Of a stretch of DNA of 64,000 nt, positions 45,343 through 54,675 are shown piece after piece. This DNA is from WM-3-3 sp041660045 (GTDB lineage: Bacteria; Pseudomonadota; Gammaproteobacteria; Methylococcales; Methylomonadaceae). The stretch's first letter is position 1, and each line of letters opens with the position of its first letter. The translations under genes were made by a program, and so were the position numbers. The stretch lies in contig JBAZXA010000011.1 in NCBI GenBank assembly GCA_041660045.1, positions 1 to 64,000 of the forward strand, given 5' to 3'. The notes under the pieces are model-generated. The model searched no databases. It was given only the letters and a program-made list of their open reading frames with translations, and was not told the origin of the DNA.

Positions 45343-45358
45343 TATGCTGCCTCATGGG

Positions 45359-47452
45359 TTATGCACGTCGCCCGACCGAAGACACCACTTTAATCTGCCG
45401 GTCTGGCGGAATTTCATTGTAAGCAAGGACATGTAAGCTTGAAATTGAATGCCTAACAAAACGCGATAACCAAGGCCTAATGTAAGATGAGACTAATAAT
45501 ATTGCTGTCTGGCCTTCCATTTCGATCTTATTTACGCTTTCTTGTATAGATTGGTGCATTTGTTCCGCCAACCCTGGTTCAATACCCACGCCATTTTCAC
45601 CTGCTGTTTGTAATGACCTATGCAACAACTGTTCCAATTCATTATCTAACGTGATTACCGGCAACTGTTCTTGTATCCCACTGATTTCATGTATGATTAA
45701 CCTACCTAACGAGGCTCTAACTGCAGATGTTAAAACGTCGGGATCTTGACTCTTACTGCCAAAATCAACCAAGGTTTCAGCAATACTGCGGATGTCGCGG
45801 ATAGGCACATGTTCTTGCAACAAATTTTGCAATACTTTGGCTACCACGCCCAAAGGCAGCGTTTTAGGCACTAAATCTTCAACCAGCTTGGGTGAGGATT
45901 TAGCCAAATTCTCAAGGATTTTTTGGGTTTCTTCATAACCCAACAATTCATGGGCATGGCTTTGCAAAATATGACTTAAATGTGTCGCTACTACAGTACT
46001 AGGATCAACCACGGTATAGCCTAAAGTTTGGGCATGGTCTTTCTGGTTAGGATCTATCCAGATAGCTTCTAAACCAAAAGCTGGATCGCGTCCCGCCTTA
46101 CCTGGCAGGGTACCAAATACACGGCCTGGATTTATCGCCATTTCCAATTCCGGCATAATTTCCGCCTCGCCAACGGTGACGCCCATTAAGGATATGCGGT
46201 AGCTGGTTGGACTTAAGTCCAAGTTATCGCGAATATGCACAGAGGGCACTAAAAAGCCCAATTCCTGTGATAACTTTTTACGTATGCCTTTAATCCGCAT
46301 CATTAGTTGACCCCCTTGGTTTTTGTCCACCAACGGAATTAGCCGATAACCTACTTCAAGACCTATCACATCCACTGGCAAAACATCATCCCAACCCAAT
46401 TCCCTGATTTCGGGGGAGATTGGTACTAAGGCCTTACCACTGTCCGACTGGAATAGTTCCGCTTGTTTGTTGCGTTTATTGATCCAATAACCCGCACCCG
46501 CCAAGCTGGCCGCCAAAAATAAGAAGACTAAATTCGGCATACCAGGTATAGCCCCTAACAAACCAATCACGGCCGCGGTAATAATTAATGCCTTGGGATT
46601 TTCAAATAATTGCGAACTAATTTGTTTACCAACATCTTGGTTACTGGTACCTACCCGGGTAACCACTAAGGCGGATGCAATCGACAACAATAAGGAAGGG
46701 ATTTGCGCCACTAAACCATCACCGATAGTCAACAACACATAAATCCGTCCGGCATCGGCAAAACTTAAATCATGCTGGGCGACACCGATGGCTAAACCAC
46801 CTATTACGTTAACCAGCAAAATGATGATACCCGCTACAGCATCGCCGCGGACAAATTTGCTGGCGCCATCCATAGAGCCATAAAAATCAGCTTCTGTTGC
46901 CACTTCAACTCGGCGGTTGCGGGCTTCATCTTGATTGATTAAACCCGCATTTAAATCGGCATCGATGGCTAATTGCTTGCCCGGTAAGGCATCTAAGGTA
47001 AAGCGCGCGGCAACTTCTGCAATACGCCCGGCACCCTTGGTAACCACTATAAAGTTGATGACCAATAAAATGACAAAAACGACAAAACCAACGGCAAAAT
47101 TACCCCCAATAACAAAGGCACCAAAAGCCTCAATCACTTTACCTGCGGCATCCCCACCTTCGTGCCCCTCTAGCAACACTATACGGGTGGACGCTACGTT
47201 TAAAGCCAACCTTAGTAAGGTGGCCACTAAAATAACTGTTGGGAAAGCGGCAAATTCCAGTGGCTTAACCATGTAAACCACGACCAGTAAAATAATTAAG
47301 GAAAAAGCAATATTAAACGTAAACAGCAAATCCAACATAAATGCTGGCAAAGGCACAATAATCATCGCCAGCAAAATCATGATGATAATCGGCGCCCCTA
47401 AACCTGCGCTTGCCGCAAATTTTAAACCTGCAATAATTTTGCTAAAGTCCAT
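45359..47452 (-). CDS. flhA: Flagellar export gate protein FlhA
   Basis: 697 residues. About eight N-terminal transmembrane helices enclose the conserved cytoplasmic FHIPEP-type loop (RFTLDALPGKQLAIDADLNA), followed by the large C-terminal cytoplasmic domain that docks export substrates. It forms a nonameric ring in the flagellar type III export apparatus. It starts 2 bp after the flhB stop. Confidence 0.97.
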   Translation of the reverse strand: MDFSKIIAGLKFAASAGLGAPIIIMILLAMIIVPLPAFMLDLLFTFNIAFSLIILLVVVYMVKPLEFAAFPTVILVATLLRLALNVASTRIVLLEGHEGGDAAGKVIEAFGAFVIGGNFAVGFVVFVILLVINFIVVTKGAGRIAEVAARFTLDALPGKQLAIDADLNAGLINQDEARNRRVEVATEADFYGSMDGASKFVRGDAVAGIIILLVNVIGGLAIGVAQHDLSFADAGRIYVLLTIGDGLVAQIPSLLLSIASALVVTRVGTSNQDVGKQISSQLFENPKALIITAAVIGLLGAIPGMPNLVFLFLAASLAGAGYWINKRNKQAELFQSDSGKALVPISPEIRELGWDDVLPVDVIGLEVGYRLIPLVDKNQGGQLMMRIKGIRKKLSQELGFLVPSVHIRDNLDLSPTSYRISLMGVTVGEAEIMPELEMAINPGRVFGTLPGKAGRDPAFGLEAIWIDPNQKDHAQTLGYTVVDPSTVVATHLSHILQSHAHELLGYEETQKILENLAKSSPKLVEDLVPKTLPLGVVAKVLQNLLQEHVPIRDIRSIAETLVDFGSKSQDPDVLTSAVRASLGRLIIHEISGIQEQLPVITLDNELEQLLHRSLQTAGENGVGIEPGLAEQMHQSIQESVNKIEMEGQTAILLVSSYIRPWLSRFVRHSISSLHVLAYNEIPPDRQIKVVSSVGRRA

Positions 47453-47454
47453 GG

Positions 47455-48582
47455 TTATTCATCCCGCTTAAATTCATCAGGCACAGGAATATCTCTAGGC
47501 GGCAACGGCATTTCCGAATGATATAAACGTGCTGTTTTTAGTTGATAGACATAGGCGAGTACTTGTGCAACAGCCAAATACAGACCTTGTGGAATTTGTT
47601 CATCGATCTCAGTGGCATAAAACAAAGCCCGCGCTAAAGGCGGCGATGCCACTAGCGGAACTTTAGCCTCAGTAGCCACTTTGCGTATCTGGGCGGCAAT
47701 TAAATCTGCACCCTTTGCAATGACTTTAGGTGCGCCGCCTACATCCTGGTCATATTTTAAGGCCACGGCATAATGTGTCGGGTTAGTTACTATCACGTCG
47801 GCAGTCGGAACATCTGCCATCATACGACGCTGTGCCGCCTCGGTTTGGGCGCGCCTGACACGGTGTTTTATTTCAGGACTACCTTCGCTTTGTTTCGCTT
47901 CATCCTTGATTTCCTGACGCGACATTTTTAATTCTTTGTTGTAATGCCATATTTGGTAAGGTACATCGATTGCTACAACCACAATCAACGAGGCTCCCAA
48001 TATTAGATAACTGCGTTCAATTATAAAAGTTGAATGGGCAATCGATTGTTCTAGTGGTTCTAAACCTAGACCTAATAATTCATTAAAAAATCGTTTAAAT
48101 AAAACAATAGATACGCTTAAAATCAGCACCACATAACTTAACGATTTCAGTAATTCAACCCAGCCGTTTATTGAAAATATGCGCGCTAGCCCTTTAAGCG
48201 GATCCATTTTCTCAAACTTAGGTTCCAACGCTTGCCAGCTAAACACCCAACCACCAAGCACAGCCGGGGCAATTAAAGCGACTACGATCATTACCGCCAT
48301 AAACGGGCCTAGCACCAACAAGGCCTCTCCTGCGGCTTGCTTTAGATAAATCAGCGGAGCATCAGGATTTAATAGCTCAGGCCTGCTCAGTTGAAATTGC
48401 TTTTTCATTAGATTAAGCAAGGTCCGTCCAATATCCCCGCCAAAACTCTTTAATAAAATTGCACTGGTCACCAGCATGGCAAAAATATTCAATTCTTTAG
48501 AGCGGGCAATTTGACCTTTATTTCTAGCCTCACTCAGCCGTTTACTGGTGGGTTCTTCGGTTTTTTCCTGGTCGTCAGACAT
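47455..48582 (-). CDS. flhB: Flagellar export switch protein FlhB
   Basis: 375 residues: four transmembrane helices, then a cytoplasmic domain with the autocleavage site NPTH in ADVIVTNPTHYAVALKY. Cleavage switches export from hook to filament substrates. The start SDDQEKTEEPTSKRLSEARN is the family signature. It follows fliR by 8 bp. Confidence 0.97.
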   Translation of the reverse strand: MSDDQEKTEEPTSKRLSEARNKGQIARSKELNIFAMLVTSAILLKSFGGDIGRTLLNLMKKQFQLSRPELLNPDAPLIYLKQAAGEALLVLGPFMAVMIVVALIAPAVLGGWVFSWQALEPKFEKMDPLKGLARIFSINGWVELLKSLSYVVLILSVSIVLFKRFFNELLGLGLEPLEQSIAHSTFIIERSYLILGASLIVVVAIDVPYQIWHYNKELKMSRQEIKDEAKQSEGSPEIKHRVRRAQTEAAQRRMMADVPTADVIVTNPTHYAVALKYDQDVGGAPKVIAKGADLIAAQIRKVATEAKVPLVASPPLARALFYATEIDEQIPQGLYLAVAQVLAYVYQLKTARLYHSEMPLPPRDIPVPDEFKRDE

Positions 48583-48590
48583 GTTTCCCC

Positions 48591-49376
48591 CTAAACCCTA
48601 AGTAGTGCGCCGATCAAATCATAAGCTTCTGTTAAAAAGCTACTGAACTGATCTAAGGTGTCGGGTAAGGTCAGCCAAACCATTAAAATGCCAAAAACAA
48701 TGGTAACGGGCAAACCCACTGAAAAAATATTCAATTGTGGCGCAGCCCGCGTGGCAACGCCAAAACAAATATTGACCAGAAGTAAGCTGATAGTAATAGG
48801 CATACACATCAGCACGCCCCCGGCAAATAGCCGGCTAGCCCAGGCGACTACTGCCCACAAGCCAGATTTGTCTATACCGTCTACACCGATGGGTAAGGAC
48901 TTAAAACTATCCAATAAAATCTTTAACAGTAATAAATGCGCATCTAAGGTGAAAAAAAGCAATGTCGCCAAGGTGACATAAAACTGACTGACAACCAGCA
49001 CTTGCCCACCATTTTGTGGATCAATCTGGGATGAGAAACCTAACCCCAAACTGTAAGCCGCACTTTGCCCGGCAAAAGCCACCGCAGCAAAGCACAATTG
49101 CAAAATAAAACCGCTAACCACCCCTATCATCAGTTGTTGGATGGCAACGACCAAGCCCTCATAACTGAACACCACAATATCAGGCAGTGGTGGTAACAAA
49201 GGCATAACCATAATGGTTAAAGCTAACGAAAAAACAACTCTTACCCGCGCAGGTATTGCCGTTGCACTGAATACCGGTGCGCTTAAAAATAAGCTACTAA
49301 TGCGGATAAAAGGCCAGATAAACGCGCTGACCAGGCCTACAATTTCCGCCTCAGTAAAGTTCACCCGCTTAGCCAA
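48591..49376 (-). CDS. fliR: Flagellar export protein FliR
   Basis: 261 residues with about six transmembrane helices. Family strings are FIRISSLFLSAPVFSATAIP and ATLLFFTLDAHLLLLKILLDSF. It forms the export-gate core with FliP and FliQ. The start overlaps the fliQ stop by 8 nt. Confidence 0.95.
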   Translation of the reverse strand: MAKRVNFTEAEIVGLVSAFIWPFIRISSLFLSAPVFSATAIPARVRVVFSLALTIMVMPLLPPLPDIVVFSYEGLVVAIQQLMIGVVSGFILQLCFAAVAFAGQSAAYSLGLGFSSQIDPQNGGQVLVVSQFYVTLATLLFFTLDAHLLLLKILLDSFKSLPIGVDGIDKSGLWAVVAWASRLFAGGVLMCMPITISLLLVNICFGVATRAAPQLNIFSVGLPVTIVFGILMVWLTLPDTLDQFSSFLTEAYDLIGALLRV

Positions 49377-49638
49377 TCAAATGGGGAATTTCACGGACTA
49401 AATCTTGGAAATAATCCAATCCGTTCTGTAACATCCATGGCCCCAAAATGAGTAGAATTAGCGCAGTAACAATAACTTTAGGCACAAACGTTAAAGTTGA
49501 TTCGTTAATTTGCGTAGCCGCTTGGAACATGGCGATAATCAAGCCCACCAACAACGATGGTAACAAGATTGGCATAGCCAATTTAGCAGTGATTACCATG
49601 GCTTGCTGGCCTAGGTCATAAATCGTTTCTGGGGTCAT
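49369..49638 (-). CDS. fliQ: Flagellar export protein FliQ
   Basis: 89 residues, two hydrophobic hairpin helices (MVITAKLAMPILLPSLLVGL and VIVTALILLILGPWML) joined by FQAATQINESTLTFVPK, the exact FliQ pattern and length. Confidence 0.96.
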   Translation of the reverse strand: MTPETIYDLGQQAMVITAKLAMPILLPSLLVGLIIAMFQAATQINESTLTFVPKVIVTALILLILGPWMLQNGLDYFQDLVREIPHLIG

Positions 49639-49656
49639 GGTGCTCTCCTGTCAGGC

Positions 49657-50418
49657 TTAAGAGACATAAAAACTGGCTGCCAACATTTCAATCATTAAGC
49701 TCCAGCCATCGGCTAACACAAACAGCATAATTTTAAATGGCAAGGAAATAATGAGTGGTGACAAGGTCACCATACCCATAGATAGCAGCACGCTGGCCAC
49801 CACTAAATCGATAATTAAAAACGGCAGGAATATTAAAAAACCAATTTGGAATGCCGTTTTCAGTTCACTGGTCATATACGCTGGCACTAGCAAGGTGAAA
49901 GGCACTTCCTCAGGGGTATTGGGTGCAGGTTTACCAGAAATCCTCATAAACATATCAAGGTCAGCTTCGCGGGTTTGTTTTAACATAAACTGGCGAAATG
50001 GCAGCGATGCCTTTTCTAAGGCCTCAATTTCGCTAATTTTTTCTTCCATATAAGGTTGTACCGCTTCGGTATTAATTTTTTCAAACACCGGTGTCATGAT
50101 GAATAGCGTTAAAAACAAAGACAAACCAACCAAAATTTGGTTGCTAGGGGCTTGTCCTGCACCTAAGGCTTGGCGCAACAAGCTCATAACAATAATAACG
50201 CGGGTAAATGCCGTCATTGATAATAACAATGCCGGCAACACGGTCAATAAGGTCATCAAAACCAATATTTGGATGGTGACCGTGTAAGTTTGATTGCCTT
50301 TAGGGTTGCTGTTTATGGTTAAGGCATCGATGCCAGGTAAAGCCCAAGCATTATCTTGGCTGAGCAAAAACAGGCCGGTTACGCCGATAAAAGCCAATAG
50401 GTAACGTTTAAGCATCAT
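49657..50418 (-). CDS. fliP: Flagellar export protein FliP
   Basis: 253 residues with a cleavable signal peptide (MMLKRYLLAFIGVTGLFLLS). The core has TAFTRVIIVMSLLRQALGAG, QAPSNQILVGLSLFLTLFIM and the C-terminal GMVTLSPLIISLPFKIMLF. Five FliP copies with FliQ and FliR build the gate. It overlaps fliO by 11 nt. Confidence 0.97.
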   Translation of the reverse strand: MMLKRYLLAFIGVTGLFLLSQDNAWALPGIDALTINSNPKGNQTYTVTIQILVLMTLLTVLPALLLSMTAFTRVIIVMSLLRQALGAGQAPSNQILVGLSLFLTLFIMTPVFEKINTEAVQPYMEEKISEIEALEKASLPFRQFMLKQTREADLDMFMRISGKPAPNTPEEVPFTLLVPAYMTSELKTAFQIGFLIFLPFLIIDLVVASVLLSMGMVTLSPLIISLPFKIMLFVLADGWSLMIEMLAASFYVS

Positions 50419-50848
50419 GGCGACCTTTGGTCTGATTGGCGGCTATAGCCTGCATGAGTTTTTGTGCAAACGCCGGTTCCGCCATGGGTTCAGGGGCAGA
50501 TTTCCTTAAGCAATCGTCACCTTCCAAAACCTGTAAGGTCTCAATACGCGCCGAAGTTACCGCCAGCAGCAATTGTTTTTTACCCACTTGCAGTAAAATA
50601 ACCTTTTCACGCGCACCTAACGGCAATGCTGAAACTATGTGCATTTTCCCGGTATTATTGACTGCCAAGCCGCTAAATTTTCGTAACGCCCAAGCCATTA
50701 GCCCAATCACACTGAGTACCAACAGCAATCCCAATCCCCAACTAGCGACATCGCTAGCTGAAACAATGCCATGAGGCTTAACTGGCTCGGCCAAGGCTAA
50801 ACTGGCCCAACACAGCATAGTTCCGATAAGGCCTAATTTGCTTAACAT
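50408..50848 (-). CDS. fliO: Flagellar assembly protein FliO
   Basis: 146 residues: an N-terminal signal-like segment, one transmembrane helix (SWGLGLLLVLSVIGLMAWAL) and a small cytoplasmic domain with HIVSALPLGAREKVILLQVG, the part conserved among FliO proteins. It assists FliP assembly. It starts at the last base of the fliN stop. Confidence 0.9.
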   Translation of the reverse strand: MLSKLGLIGTMLCWASLALAEPVKPHGIVSASDVASWGLGLLLVLSVIGLMAWALRKFSGLAVNNTGKMHIVSALPLGAREKVILLQVGKKQLLLAVTSARIETLQVLEGDDCLRKSAPEPMAEPAFAQKLMQAIAANQTKGRHDA

Positions 50849-51219
50849 CAGCCTAACCGTTTAACGCGTTCGGAAGGGCTAATGACATCAGTCAACCTAA
50901 TCCCAAACTTATCATTGACCACAACAACCTCGCCATGGGCAATCAACATCCCGTTGACCAATACATCCAGAGGTTCGCCAGCAAAGCGGTCTAACTCAAC
51001 CACTGAACCTTGATTTAATTGCAATAAGTTTTTGATATTGATGTTAGTCCGGCCAATTTCCATGGAAATGGTGACGGGCACTTCTAAGATCACATCAAGA
51101 TTTATTTCATCATTGCCATCAGACATTTTGTTGTCATCTGCGTGACTGTCGAATTGTTCAAATTTTGCAACCGATACTTCAGATGAGTCATTGCTTGTTG
51201 TTGGGTTGGTCTCGTTCAT
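50848..51219 (-). CDS. fliN: Flagellar motor switch protein FliN
   Basis: 123 residues. A disordered acidic N terminus precedes the SpoA domain: VPVTISMEIGRTNINIKNLL, GSVVELDRFAGEPLDVLVNG and FGIRLTDVISPSERVKRL. It forms the bottom of the C ring with FliM. Confidence 0.96.
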   Translation of the reverse strand: MNETNPTTSNDSSEVSVAKFEQFDSHADDNKMSDGNDEINLDVILEVPVTISMEIGRTNINIKNLLQLNQGSVVELDRFAGEPLDVLVNGMLIAHGEVVVVNDKFGIRLTDVISPSERVKRLG

Positions 51220-51254
51220 TTTAGTTTCCCACTATTAATTTATGTATGCCTGCT

Positions 51255-52238
51255 TTATTCATTTAAAATTTTGTCAATAATCTGTACGGCGTAATTGCCG
51301 TCGGAAACCCCAACCTTACCTTCAAATATGGGTACCCCAGCGGCTTTAATCTGCACAGTGTCCGGAAAATCAATCGGGATGACATCGCCTTTCTTAAAGC
51401 GCATGATATCCCTGAGTGTCATATGCTTCTCAACAAGCACGCTATCGAGCTCGAGTTCCGTCCTTAAAATTTCATTGCGTAAGGCAATTTGCCAACGCCC
51501 ATCCACTTCGCTACGGTCACTGGTGACGGCATCAAGTAATTCGCGTATGGGTTCTAACATGGAATACGGCATCACAATGTTGATGTTGCCGCCGCCACCT
51601 TCTAATTCAACATGTATGGTTGAAATCACAACAATCTCTGAAGGGCTGACGATACTCGCAAACTGTGGATTGATTTCAGAACTGGAATATTCAATATGTA
51701 AATCCATCACTTGTTTCCAAGCTTCCATTAGATCCTTAAAAATCATGTCCAAAATTAAGCGGATCACCCGCATTTCAGTGGGGGTAAATTCACGGCCATC
51801 CACTTTGGTATAAAAATGTCCGCCGCCACCAAAAAAATTATCTACTGCAGTAAACACCAAACGCGGATCCATAACTATCAAAGCCCGCCCCCGTAAAGGC
51901 GAAAACCTAACAATATTTAAGTTAGTCGGGACAAATAGGCCTTGTACATATTCAGAATATTTTTGGATTTCAATGGCGGGTGTTGATATTTCTGCTGACC
52001 GTCGTAAAAAATTAAACAACGACACCCGTAAATATCGCGCAAAACGTTCGTTAACCATCTCCAAAGTCGGCATACGACCGCGTACAATCCGCTCTTGGCT
52101 AGCAAAATCGTAGGTCCTTAAACGATTAAATTCATTTTGGTCAAATGCTGAATCCTCAGCATCAACAGCTATATCACCATCATCGACGCCATGTAACAGG
52201 GCATCAATTTCTTCTTGGGATAACAGGTCAGCAGCCAT
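51255..52238 (-). CDS. fliM: Flagellar motor switch protein FliM
   Basis: 327 residues. The N-terminal LLSQEEIDALLHGV is the CheY-P binding segment. The central domain carries GRMPTLEMVNERFARYLRVS and FFGGGGHFYTKVDGREFTPTE, and the C-terminal SpoA domain binds FliN. CheY genes are not in the window. Confidence 0.97.
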   Translation of the reverse strand: MAADLLSQEEIDALLHGVDDGDIAVDAEDSAFDQNEFNRLRTYDFASQERIVRGRMPTLEMVNERFARYLRVSLFNFLRRSAEISTPAIEIQKYSEYVQGLFVPTNLNIVRFSPLRGRALIVMDPRLVFTAVDNFFGGGGHFYTKVDGREFTPTEMRVIRLILDMIFKDLMEAWKQVMDLHIEYSSSEINPQFASIVSPSEIVVISTIHVELEGGGGNINIVMPYSMLEPIRELLDAVTSDRSEVDGRWQIALRNEILRTELELDSVLVEKHMTLRDIMRFKKGDVIPIDFPDTVQIKAAGVPIFEGKVGVSDGNYAVQIIDKILNE

Positions 52239-52247
52239 AATTAAGCC

Positions 52248-52760
52248 TTATTGCATAACAAATGCGGTAAAATAAATTTCTTTGAGATGGCCAGGAATAG
52301 ACATTTTGTGAAATATTTCCTCTATTTCATGCTTCATCGCCTCCCGCAGTTGATCTTTGCCTTCATGGGTTTTTAAATTTTCAGCACCTTGGGCACTAAT
52401 CGCCATCAGCAAGTTATTGCGTACCATAGGTTCGTGCTTTTTCATTGCTTCTGCGGTACCCAAGCCTTCCAGCATGACGGATATACTGATCTGCACTACT
52501 TTTACGGATGAATCCTTACCAAAATTAACAATTAATGGCGGCTTTTCCATTTCAAAATAAGTCGCTTCAACATGTTCACCTGCTTCTGCATCTGCAGTTT
52601 CGCCCTCTTTACCTGCAGCCGCTGCTTTGCTATCACCTTTCATGAAAAAATAAGCCGCGCCTCCACCACCACCCAAGAGCACTAAGACGGCAACGATAAT
52701 AATGATTAATTTTTTTGGCGATTTTTTTGCTTCGCCCTCATTTGCATGTGTTTCAGCCAT
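52248..52760 (-). CDS. fliL: Flagellar basal body protein FliL
   Basis: 170 residues: a short basic cytoplasmic start, one transmembrane helix (LIIIIVAVLVLLGGGGGAAY), a charged linker and the periplasmic domain (FEMEKPPLIVNFGKDSSVK, RNNLLMAISAQGAENLKTHE). It surrounds and stabilises the stator. It is the first gene of this motility operon. Confidence 0.93.
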   Translation of the reverse strand: MAETHANEGEAKKSPKKLIIIIVAVLVLLGGGGGAAYFFMKGDSKAAAAGKEGETADAEAGEHVEATYFEMEKPPLIVNFGKDSSVKVVQISISVMLEGLGTAEAMKKHEPMVRNNLLMAISAQGAENLKTHEGKDQLREAMKHEIEEIFHKMSIPGHLKEIYFTAFVMQ

Positions 52761-52922
52761 GTCGGATACCTATAGAATTTTTATGTACTCAAGCAAATTA
52801 AAGACCATATTAACTTTAGTTATATTTAACAAAACCTTATCTATTAATAGCGTCAAAAAAACTCGGCTAAGCACGTGACCTGTCACGGTAAGTATGGCTA
52901 AACCTTTAATAACAGCTTAACT

Positions 52923-52939
52923 GGCTACGCTTGCGCCAA
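52923..52939 (-). promoter_or_regulatory. Possible sigma-54 promoter upstream of fliL
   Basis: Minus strand TTGGCGCAAGCGTAGCC has the GG-N10-GC spacing of -24/-12 elements but deviates from TGGCAC and TTGC at several bases. It is 163 bp from fliL. An inverted repeat GTGAC-CT-GTCAC lies between them at 52875-52886. Weak call. Confidence 0.3.
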
Positions 52940-53077
52940 AATTTTGTCGCCACTTGACATAATTTTGCCTTAACTGCCATTTTGCCAAGCGCAGCAAAGA
53001 ATTGGCGAAATTACCAGCCAAATTAGAAAAGCGGTCTACAATTGCTAGTTAATATCAGTAGTGTCAAAGTCTTAAGC

Positions 53078-53992
53078 ATGAAAATCCAAAACTATTCTAT
53101 TGAATACGCCGATTTTGCAAGCGCATTCGAAGCCATCAATAAACTACGCAGTACCGTGTTAACGCCTGAATATACAATTGAGGATACGCTTGATTGGCAA
53201 TGCCATCATGTCATAGCCCGTGATGATGAGCAGCAAGTGCTCGGTGGTGGTTGTCTTAGCCCAGATGGCGAAATTAGCTATTTGGCCGTTCTCCCGCCAT
53301 ATCACAACATGGGCATAGGCCGCGGGTTACTGGACGCATTAAGCAATAAGGCGCGCAAACTCAATCACCACGAAATGTGGTTGAAAGCCCCTGTCAGTGT
53401 TCAGGACTATTTTCTAAAACACGGTTTTTATCAAACTGGCGAAGACATTCTCAAGTTGACTCTAACACCTAAACCAATCGTCAGAAATACAGTCAAACCT
53501 CGTCAAACTTCGGTTCCTGCTGAAGAGATTAATACCCTGGCCGATGCTGGCATAGCCAGTGCGCAGCTTATTACTGGTGGGCGCCGCGGGTTGGGAATAT
53601 TTACGCCGGATTTAGAACTTAATTTGTATGGGCAAAAACAAGTGTTGTCGGCGCTTAAACAATTTGCCATTGAAAATCGTGAAGGCCAAATCCGTATCAT
53701 CGTACAAAATACCATGAACGCACGTAGCCAAAAGCACCCGTTGCTGGATTTAGCCCAACGCTTGCCCTCATCGTTTTTATTTAGGGAACCTGTTGAAGCG
53801 GAAGAATTGCAATATACCTCAGCCTATTTAATTAATGACCGGGATGGTTATCTCTTCCGGGTCGCCAATAACCGTTACCAAGGTAGCTGGAGCCCTGCTT
53901 TAGCCTCCCGGCAACGGCAACTGCGTGACGAATTTGAACGTGCTTGGGAGCGCTGTTTGCCCTGCGTGGAGTTTCGCACACTGGGTTTATAG
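53078..53992 (+). CDS. GNAT acetyltransferase fused to a C-terminal DUF7931-like domain
   Basis: 304 residues from the ATG at 53078 (MKIQNYSIEYADFAS); a TTG-started extension of 12 codons is possible. The GNAT fold covers residues about 1-145 with the acetyl-CoA site SYLAVLPPYHNMGIGRGLL. The C-terminal half (from TPDLELNLYGQKQVLSALKQ to RQLRDEFERAWERCLPCVEF) resembles the phospholipase D-like domain often attached in this order in gammaproteobacteria, without visible HKD motifs. Substrate unknown. Confidence 0.8.
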   Translation: MKIQNYSIEYADFASAFEAINKLRSTVLTPEYTIEDTLDWQCHHVIARDDEQQVLGGGCLSPDGEISYLAVLPPYHNMGIGRGLLDALSNKARKLNHHEMWLKAPVSVQDYFLKHGFYQTGEDILKLTLTPKPIVRNTVKPRQTSVPAEEINTLADAGIASAQLITGGRRGLGIFTPDLELNLYGQKQVLSALKQFAIENREGQIRIIVQNTMNARSQKHPLLDLAQRLPSSFLFREPVEAEELQYTSAYLINDRDGYLFRVANNRYQGSWSPALASRQRQLRDEFERAWERCLPCVEFRTLGL

Positions 53993-54036
53993 GCTAGCAA
54001 TTGGCCTTAATTCAGCTTAACTACTAATTTAAAGGC

Positions 54037-54675
54037 TTAATCCTCCAAAATGCCTAAACCTATGGCTACCCGGGCTAGCTCAGCCAAGGTGGCAACATTA
54101 AGTTTGGTTTTCACTTGCGTGCTGTAATTGGCGACGGTTTTATAACTTAAACGTAATTCATCAGCTACTTTATGCACTGTTAACCCTTTTGCCAATAGGC
54201 GAAAAACATCAAACTCCCGGGGCGAAAGTGAATCTAAAAGAATACGATAATCTTCTTGTTGACCAAATTTGGCTTTTAATAAATTAGCTTCAATATAAAT
54301 TTGGCCTTGGGCAATTTTTTGCACCGCTTCCACTAAAATATCTGCTGCGGTATTTTTAGTGATATAACCCTTGGCACCGGCATTTAGTGCACGTTCAATA
54401 TACACGGCCTCATCATGCACGCTAAAAACCAAGATTTTAGCGTGGCTATCACGCGCACAAAGCCGCCGGATCACCTCCAATCCACCTATGCCCGGCATAG
54501 ACAAATCCAATACCACAACATCAGGCTGTAGCGCTAGGTATAACTGGCAGACGGCTTCACCACGCTCAGCTTCAGCAACGATTTCTATGCTCGTGGTTGA
54601 CGACAACAATAAGCGAAAGCCCGCCCGGACTACGGCATGGTCATCAACCAGTATGATTCGGGTTTTAGCATTCAT
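54037..54675 (-). CDS. NarL/LuxR-type response regulator (MoxX-like)
   Basis: 212 residues. The receiver has the acidic pair in LVDDHAVVRAG and the phospho-acceptor Asp in VVVLDLSMPGIGG, with an LuxR-type DNA-binding domain at the end (LSPREFDVFRLLAKGLTVHKVADELRLSYKT). It overlaps the kinase gene by 4 nt. With the LapD_MoxY-type sensor it resembles the MoxX/MoxY pair of methylotrophs; targets are not known here. Confidence 0.9.
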   Translation of the reverse strand: MNAKTRIILVDDHAVVRAGFRLLLSSTTSIEIVAEAERGEAVCQLYLALQPDVVVLDLSMPGIGGLEVIRRLCARDSHAKILVFSVHDEAVYIERALNAGAKGYITKNTAADILVEAVQKIAQGQIYIEANLLKAKFGQQEDYRILLDSLSPREFDVFRLLAKGLTVHKVADELRLSYKTVANYSTQVKTKLNVATLAELARVAIGLGILED